A stretch of DNA of 43,593 nt, taken from Betaproteobacteria bacterium. GTDB taxonomy: Bacteria > Pseudomonadota > Gammaproteobacteria > Burkholderiales > Thiobacteraceae. Position 1 is the first letter of the stretch; every line of letters begins with the position of its first letter. A model generated the notes under the pieces. It made no database searches. It had not been told where the DNA came from and was given only the letters and a program-made list of their open reading frames with translations. Where the stretch lies: the NCBI GenBank assembly GCA_025361165.1, contig JANYAU010000139.1:1-43593 (forward strand), written 5' to 3'. The position numbers and the translations under genes were made by a program. Positions 37,683 to 43,593 of the stretch are shown here, in pieces.

Positions 37683-40022
37683 CTACAACCCTCGCCAATA
37701 GCGGGGGTTTTGTATTCTATAGGGCGCGATCTCGATTGCCCCCTGATTCGGCACCATCATCTCGATGGCGCCCGCCGTATCGCTTTGCAACAATTGCGCA
37801 TGGAGGACACGATAACGCTCCACCACTTCCGGCCGCGGGTGACGAAAACGATTGCGATAGCCCACTGTGAAAATCGCCACTTCCGGCGTGACCGCTGCGA
37901 CGAATTCCGGCGTCGATGAGGTACGGCTGCCATGATGCGGCACAATCAACACTTCGGCACGCAAGCCCGTATCACGCGCCAATAATTCTCGCTCGCTCTT
38001 CGCTTCGATATCCGCCGGCAACAACAACGTGTGCTCCCCCGCCACAATGCGCAGCACACAGCCACGGTCATTACTCTTACGCTTTTCCAAATAATCCTCG
38101 GCCCGTGGATGCAATACTTCGAACTTGACGCCATCCCATTGCCAGTGTTGCCCGGCGCTGCAACGCAGCTGGGGCACACCGCGCTGCAAAATGGCATGCG
38201 TCTCGGGCAAGCTGGACAGCAGCCATTTCACCGGTACGCCATCCAATACTGAAATTGCACCCCCGCTGTGATCATTGTCGGCGTGCGAAATGACCAGGCC
38301 ATCGAGTGTTCTGACGCCACTCGCACGCAGATAAGGCAGCACGGTGCGCGCCCCGGCATCGACATCGGCGGAAAAGCGCGCGCCGGTGTCGTACACCAGC
38401 GCATGATTTCGCGTGCGCGCCACCAGCGCCAAACCTTGGCCCACATCCAACACCGTGAGTTGCAAAGTGCCTGATGGCAGCGGCGTGGGCGCCCACAGAA
38501 ACATCGGCAGCAACAAACACGCACCGACCCAGCGCGCAGGCAACCCGCGTGGTGCAAGCAGCCACGCCACACCCGCCACGGCGATGAAGATCGTCCAAAC
38601 CGGCGGCGCATGTTGCTGCCACATCGCGTCCGGCACTTGGGCCAACCACGCCAGCAAACGGGTTGTCATGTCCATCAGCCAATGCGCGATATGCAGGGGG
38701 AAATCAAGCGGCACGAATGAACCGAGCAAGGTTAAAGGTACGATCAAATAACTTACCACCGGAATCGCGAAGGCATTCGCGAACGGCGAGATCAGCGATA
38801 CCTGTTGAAACAATAACAACATCGCCGGCACTAAGCCCAGCGTCACCGCGCCTTGCACCCGCATAGCTTGTACCCAAGGGTTGGCCACGCCGATACGCTG
38901 GCTGGTGATATAAAAAATCACCGCCACCGCGCCGAACGATAGCCAAAATCCCGGCGCCAGCACCGCCCAGGGATCAAGCAAGGCCACGACGAATAGCGCT
39001 AATGCCAAAATGCGCGACGGCGACGACAAACGATCGAACCACACCGCCGCCGCCACAATCGTTAGCATGAATAAGGTGCGCTGGGCCGGGACTGCAAAGC
39101 CCGTGAGTAGCGCATAGCCAAACGCCGCCGCCACGCCGCACAGTAATGCCGCTTTGCGCGCTGGTAGCCAAAGCGTGAGGCGCGCACTACGCCGCCACAA
39201 GCTATACACGAGCAAAAACACCATGCTCGAAAACAGCGTGACATGCAATCCGGAAATACTGATCAAATGATTCACGCCGGTACGAAAATAAATGCGCCAT
39301 TGGCTTTGCGGAATAGCATGTTGATCGCCGATGGCGAGTGCGGTCAGCACGTTGACGTAGGCATCGTCTTGCAGCACGCGTTTCAAGCGTTGCGCCACGG
39401 TATCGCGCACACGCTCGATCGCATAGCTTGGCCGCGGCACAAATTGATCGAGGCGAAAGTTATTGGGGTCTTTACGCACGTAGCCCGTGGCGCGGAGATT
39501 TTGCTCCAGCATCCAAGCCTCATAATCGAAGCCATGCGGATTCGCCGTGCCATGCGGACGCTTTAAACGCACCACGAATTGCCAGCGCTCGCCCGCGTGC
39601 AAGCGGCCGGGGTTCAACAGCGCATCGTCCTCGGCATCGGCGGCGCGGGTGAACCAGAACAATTGAATATGCCGCGGCACCCGCGCCTGCGGCGTCACGA
39701 CTTGCTCGACATCGAACTCGAAACGCACCCCGCGCTCCGAAAATTGCGGCAGGGCGGCCACCACACCCACGACTTGAATTTCCTTGCCCTCCCACTCGGC
39801 GGGCAAGGCATCGGCGAGACGATGCGCAGCAAAGCCGGCGGCCCAAAAAAATCCCACCGCAAACGCCGCACCGGCCCACATCACCTTACGCAGAAGAGTG
39901 GATCGAATAAGGAATGCAAGGGGCGTCAGCAGCAGCAACGCCGCCCAGCCGAACGGCGGCAAGGCTGCTTGTTGTTGCAACCACCCAATGCCAGCGACAA
40001 AGGCTAGAATAAAAATACGCAT
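37683..40022 (-). CDS. comEC: ComEC/Rec2 DNA internalization channel
   Basis: DUF4131-like N-terminus, competence domain (INHLISISGLHVTLFSS), C-terminal metallo-beta-lactamase domain (LDVGQGLALVAR, ISHADNDHSGG). Confidence 0.95.
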   Translation of the reverse strand: MRIFILAFVAGIGWLQQQAALPPFGWAALLLLTPLAFLIRSTLLRKVMWAGAAFAVGFFWAAGFAAHRLADALPAEWEGKEIQVVGVVAALPQFSERGVRFEFDVEQVVTPQARVPRHIQLFWFTRAADAEDDALLNPGRLHAGERWQFVVRLKRPHGTANPHGFDYEAWMLEQNLRATGYVRKDPNNFRLDQFVPRPSYAIERVRDTVAQRLKRVLQDDAYVNVLTALAIGDQHAIPQSQWRIYFRTGVNHLISISGLHVTLFSSMVFLLVYSLWRRSARLTLWLPARKAALLCGVAAAFGYALLTGFAVPAQRTLFMLTIVAAAVWFDRLSSPSRILALALFVVALLDPWAVLAPGFWLSFGAVAVIFYITSQRIGVANPWVQAMRVQGAVTLGLVPAMLLLFQQVSLISPFANAFAIPVVSYLIVPLTLLGSFVPLDFPLHIAHWLMDMTTRLLAWLAQVPDAMWQQHAPPVWTIFIAVAGVAWLLAPRGLPARWVGACLLLPMFLWAPTPLPSGTLQLTVLDVGQGLALVARTRNHALVYDTGARFSADVDAGARTVLPYLRASGVRTLDGLVISHADNDHSGGAISVLDGVPVKWLLSSLPETHAILQRGVPQLRCSAGQHWQWDGVKFEVLHPRAEDYLEKRKSNDRGCVLRIVAGEHTLLLPADIEAKSERELLARDTGLRAEVLIVPHHGSRTSSTPEFVAAVTPEVAIFTVGYRNRFRHPRPEVVERYRVLHAQLLQSDTAGAIEMMVPNQGAIEIAPYRIQNPRYWRGL

Positions 40023-40569
40023 GCCTAGAAAATACCTTCGCAAATTGCTTCCCAGTCACACCACGCTCGTGGCGCACCGCGCGCTGCGCTGGCTAACGCC
40101 CTGGCTCGGACATCATAATCTTTGGCATGTGAACCGCCATTCGGTAGCGGGCGGCGTCGCGGTGGGCGCGTTTGCCGGCTTGATTCCCGGCCCGCTGCAA
40201 ATGCTCGGCGCAGCACTACTATCCGGCGTGTTCCGTGTCAATTTACCGGTCGCGGTTTTCACGACGCTGTATACCAATCCAGTCACGATTGTGCCCTTGT
40301 ATGTCGTCGCGTTTAAGATCGGTCAATTTGTAACGCGCAGTCAAAATGGCGCATTGCCCCGCTTCGATTTCGATTGGCAGGGTGGCAATTGGCTCGCAGC
40401 TGTCCCGGTATTTTGGCATTGGTTCGCTGCGCTCGGCACGCCATTATTTGTGGGTCTGATTCTATTGGCGAGCCTATTGGCTGCTGCCAGTTATTTTGCG
40501 GTGCAGGGATTGTGGCGGCTGCATGTGCTCTGGCAATGGCGTAAGCGGCGGCAACGCCGCAATGGCTAA
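40021..40569 (+). CDS. DUF2062 domain membrane protein
   Basis: [89 protein letters not shown]. Confidence 0.9.
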   Translation: MPRKYLRKLLPSHTTLVAHRALRWLTPWLGHHNLWHVNRHSVAGGVAVGAFAGLIPGPLQMLGAALLSGVFRVNLPVAVFTTLYTNPVTIVPLYVVAFKIGQFVTRSQNGALPRFDFDWQGGNWLAAVPVFWHWFAALGTPLFVGLILLASLLAAASYFAVQGLWRLHVLWQWRKRRQRRNG

Positions 40570-41243
40570 CGCAACACGCCGTCCACCAATTGCAACACGC
40601 GTTGGGTCTTGGCGGCGAGCGTTGTATCGTGCGTCACGATCACGAAGCTGGTACCCAGGGTGCTATTCAACTCCAACATCAAATCGAATACCGCTTCCGC
40701 CGTGTGCCGGTCCAGATTGCCGGTCGGTTCGTCCGCCAGCACACAGGCTGGGTGCGTGACCAAGGCGCGCGCTACGGCCGCGCGCTGACGTTCGCCACCG
40801 GAAAGCTCACCCGGCTTATGCGCCAAGCGATGGCCCAGCCCCACTTGAGTGAGCATCGAGTGCGCTCGGCTGTAGGCTTCCGCATCGGCCACGCGCCGGA
40901 TCAACAGCGGCATGGCGACATTTTCCAGCGCGGTGAATTCGTGCAGCAAATGATGAAACTGGTAGATGAAGCCGAGCGACTGATTGCGCAAGCGGCCACG
41001 CGCTTCTTCGGACAAGCTCTGTATATCCTGCCCGAGAATTTGCACCTGGCCCGCAGTCACTACATCGAGCCCCCCCAACAGATGCAACAGCGTGCTCTTG
41101 CCCGAGCCGGAAGCACCGACAATCGCGATGCGCTCGCCACGCGCCACTTCCAAATCGATCCCCAATAAAACGGGAACATCCAGTTCGCCTTGACTGAAGG
41201 TTTTCTTCAGTCCTTGGCAGGCAATCACCGGCGCGTCACTCAT
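40566..41243 (-). CDS. lolD: Lipoprotein-releasing ABC transporter ATP-binding protein
   Basis: [55 protein letters not shown]. Confidence 0.95.
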   Translation of the reverse strand: MSDAPVIACQGLKKTFSQGELDVPVLLGIDLEVARGERIAIVGASGSGKSTLLHLLGGLDVVTAGQVQILGQDIQSLSEEARGRLRNQSLGFIYQFHHLLHEFTALENVAMPLLIRRVADAEAYSRAHSMLTQVGLGHRLAHKPGELSGGERQRAAVARALVTHPACVLADEPTGNLDRHTAEAVFDLMLELNSTLGTSFVIVTHDTTLAAKTQRVLQLVDGVLR

Positions 41244-42480
41244 AGCGCAAGGCCTCCGCCGGATTGATTTTCGAAGCACGCCACGAAGGATACAGCGTCG
41301 CTACCAGCGACAGCAGGAAGGATACCGTCGCGATCGCGATCACATCCGTGCGCTCTACCGTGGACGGCAACTCGCTGATGTAATACACATCCTTCGCCAG
41401 GAAATGAATGTCGAATAAACGTTCGATGAACGGCACCACCACGTCGATATTCGACGCGAGCAGCACGCCGCCCGCCACGCCGAGCAAGGTGCCGAATACG
41501 CCGATCACCGTGCCTTGGACGATAAAAATTTTCATGATGCTGCCGGGCGAGGCGCCCAGGGTGCGCAAAATCGCGATGTCCGCCTGCTTATCCGTCACCA
41601 CCATCACTAGCGTGGACACGATATTGAACGCGGCCACCGCGACGATAAAGAACATGATAACGAACATTACCGTCTTTTCCATTTGCACTGCACGGAAGAA
41701 ATTGGCGTTCTGCGTGGTCCAATCGCGCACGAAATAATCGCCCGGCAGGCTCGTCGCCAATTCACGCGCGACCTCTGGCGCCTGGTAGATATCATGCAAT
41801 TTCAAGCGCACGCCCGAGACTTTATCGTCCATGCGATAGAGCTTTGCGGCATCTTCCATATGCATCAGCGCGAGGCCCGAGTCATACACGCTCATACCGG
41901 CTTCGAATACGCCGACTACGGTGAATTGTTTAAGCCGCGGCAAAATCCCCGCTGGCGTCACCTGCCCTTGCGGTGCGATCACAGTGATTTTGCTGCCCAT
42001 GCTCGCGCCCAGCGAGCGGGCGAGATCAATGCCAAGCACAATGCCGAATTCGCCCGGGCGCAAGTTCTCCAAGCGCCCCAATTTCATATGTTTGTTTAAA
42101 TCCACCACTTGATTTTCTTGCGCCGGCAAAATGCCGCGAATCAGCGCGCCTTGCACGCCTTGATCGTATGACAACATGCCCTGCGCCATGATATAGGGCG
42201 CGGCATTTACCACTTCCGGGTTGCGCTTCGCGGCCTCGGCCACCGCCGGCCAGTTGGCGAGGGTGCCGTCGAACTGGCTAATTTCGATATGCGACGCCAC
42301 GCCCAGAATGCGCGTGCGTAATTCCGTTTGAAACCCATTCATCACCGACAACACCACGATCAGCACCACGATGCCGAGCGCGATGCCGATAATGGAAATC
42401 AGCGAGATGAAAGAGATGAAATGATTGCGGCGTTTAGCGCGGGTATAACGCAAACCGATCAGTAATTCGTAAGGGCGCAC
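41236..42480 (-). CDS. lolC: Lipoprotein-releasing ABC transporter permease, LolC/LolE family
   Basis: [67 protein letters not shown]; MacB-like FtsX domain. Confidence 0.94.
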   Translation of the reverse strand: MRPYELLIGLRYTRAKRRNHFISFISLISIIGIALGIVVLIVVLSVMNGFQTELRTRILGVASHIEISQFDGTLANWPAVAEAAKRNPEVVNAAPYIMAQGMLSYDQGVQGALIRGILPAQENQVVDLNKHMKLGRLENLRPGEFGIVLGIDLARSLGASMGSKITVIAPQGQVTPAGILPRLKQFTVVGVFEAGMSVYDSGLALMHMEDAAKLYRMDDKVSGVRLKLHDIYQAPEVARELATSLPGDYFVRDWTTQNANFFRAVQMEKTVMFVIMFFIVAVAAFNIVSTLVMVVTDKQADIAILRTLGASPGSIMKIFIVQGTVIGVFGTLLGVAGGVLLASNIDVVVPFIERLFDIHFLAKDVYYISELPSTVERTDVIAIATVSFLLSLVATLYPSWRASKINPAEALRYE

Positions 42481-42814
42481 GGGCGAGTTTCTTAAAAAAG
42501 GGGGGTTAGTTTGCCATAAGCGCTGTGGTCACGATAGCGCTGACAAGGAAGCAATCTAACATGGTAATTCCCGCTCACCAACTTATCGCGGCGAATTTCC
42601 TGAACACGGAGTTGGCGGCGGCACTTTGTCGGAAGACGCGAATACCGCCTTGACTACGCTACCGCCAGCGCTACACTGACGGCCAAAGACGGCAAGATAC
42701 GGTCTGCCTGGTTTTGCCCACCCACACCAAAAAAAATGCGAAGAGGATGTTCATGTTGGTATTTTTCATTGCACCGAATCCCGAAATAATTGCCGGCCGC
42801 CGCACGGAGGCCGC

Positions 42815-43354
42815 ATGACCACGCGCCAAATAGGCGAAGTGTATTCCGCCGACCACACCAAGTATTCCGAAGCCACCCAATATTGCTACTACGATGGCGT
42901 GCACGACCTCGTGCTGTTCTGGGCCAGCCCTTCGGCGGAAGAAGTGCGCGGCTTTAACAGCCAGCCGGTAGAGTTCGCGCTCTACGTGCAACAGCCGGTG
43001 CTGTTTCTGCTCTACCGCATTGCCGATGTATGCGAGTGGTCGGACGTGGCCTACAACATCCACCAACTGCGCGCCGAAGAACAAGAAGTACCAAGAGAGA
43101 CGCCTGGCGATCATGCGCGAGTGCAAATGACATTGGTGGATGCTAGCACTGGCATTATCCGCGCCAAACGCATTCTGCGCATGGGCCACGCGATGACCCA
43201 GGCCATGCGCCAGACCCTGCAAGAACAGTCGCGCATACCCTTTTCACGTTTCGATTACGAGGCCTTGGTGCAGCAAACTTACGCCCGCTACCCGGACTCG
43301 GATGCCATGCTCAAAGACGCATCGTTGACGGAAGCGGCAGCGAGCGAGAATTAA
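42815..43354 (+). CDS. Hypothetical protein
   Basis: 179 aa ORF MTTRQIGEVYSADHTKYSEATQYCYYDGVHDLVLFWASPSAEEVRG...; start overlaps the stop of a short upstream reading frame (ATGA). No family recognised. Confidence 0.7.
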   Translation: MTTRQIGEVYSADHTKYSEATQYCYYDGVHDLVLFWASPSAEEVRGFNSQPVEFALYVQQPVLFLLYRIADVCEWSDVAYNIHQLRAEEQEVPRETPGDHARVQMTLVDASTGIIRAKRILRMGHAMTQAMRQTLQEQSRIPFSRFDYEALVQQTYARYPDSDAMLKDASLTEAAASEN

Positions 43355-43478
43355 GCAATGGTGCTGAATTTTAGAGACGCCCAGCCCATTCTATCTTGCT
43401 GGAAGCCACTACAGTCTGGCGTCCACAAATCTTGCTTTAGAATTATGGTTTAATCCAAAAATGCTTTCAGAAATAGAG

Positions 43479-43508
43479 AAAGCCCAACAGGTTTCCCCAC
43501 TGGGCTTT
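43479..43508 (+). terminator. Stem-loop, possible terminator
   Basis: AAAGCCCA-ACAGGTTTCCCCAC-with TGGGCTTT; weak downstream T-tract. Confidence 0.5.
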
Positions 43509-43593
43509 CGGATACAGAATCTTTCGATTCTTTATTGTAGCAACGGCTCTCACCCCGGATGAACTACTACAACGATTCCATTATCACGGAGAA

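Noticed and set aside
42671-43222. 183-aa minus-strand ORF
   Set aside because: Antisense to the more plausible plus-strand ORF 42815-43354; neither has a recognised family, but the plus frame has more protein-like composition.

Overview
A 43.6 kb chromosomal window from a Gram-negative bacterium, probably a betaproteobacterium (inferred from protein style and gene content; not tested). It is mostly core metabolism and envelope genes. I see no CRISPR array, rRNA, tRNA or prophage; the only mobile-element trace is a frameshifted IS110-family transposase remnant at the left edge. Main blocks: aroF-like/glcG-like pair; ROK kinase and B12-dependent nrdJ; a seven-gene, fully overlapping RDD-RDD-SpoIIM-DUF4129-DUF4350-MoxR-DUF58 operon; clpA-clpS with divergent csp; a pyrophosphate block (pfp, a small ORF, hppA) with adk nearby; kdsB-trm112-lpxK-exbD-exbB; xseA; proS plus a lytic transglycosylase; a TlpA/thioredoxin/TolC/HlyD-like block without an inner-membrane pump; an AspA/FumC-family lyase; small exported proteins including a PsiF-repeat protein; comEC divergent from a DUF2062 gene with overlapping start codons; and lolD-lolC. 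The most interesting leads are the coupled MoxR/SpoIIM/RDD operon, a candidate small RNA or attenuator upstream of exbB, the pfp-X-hppA unit with a 13-bp intercistronic inverted repeat, a small cluster of DnaA-box-like sites before xseA, and the pump-less efflux/thioredoxin block.
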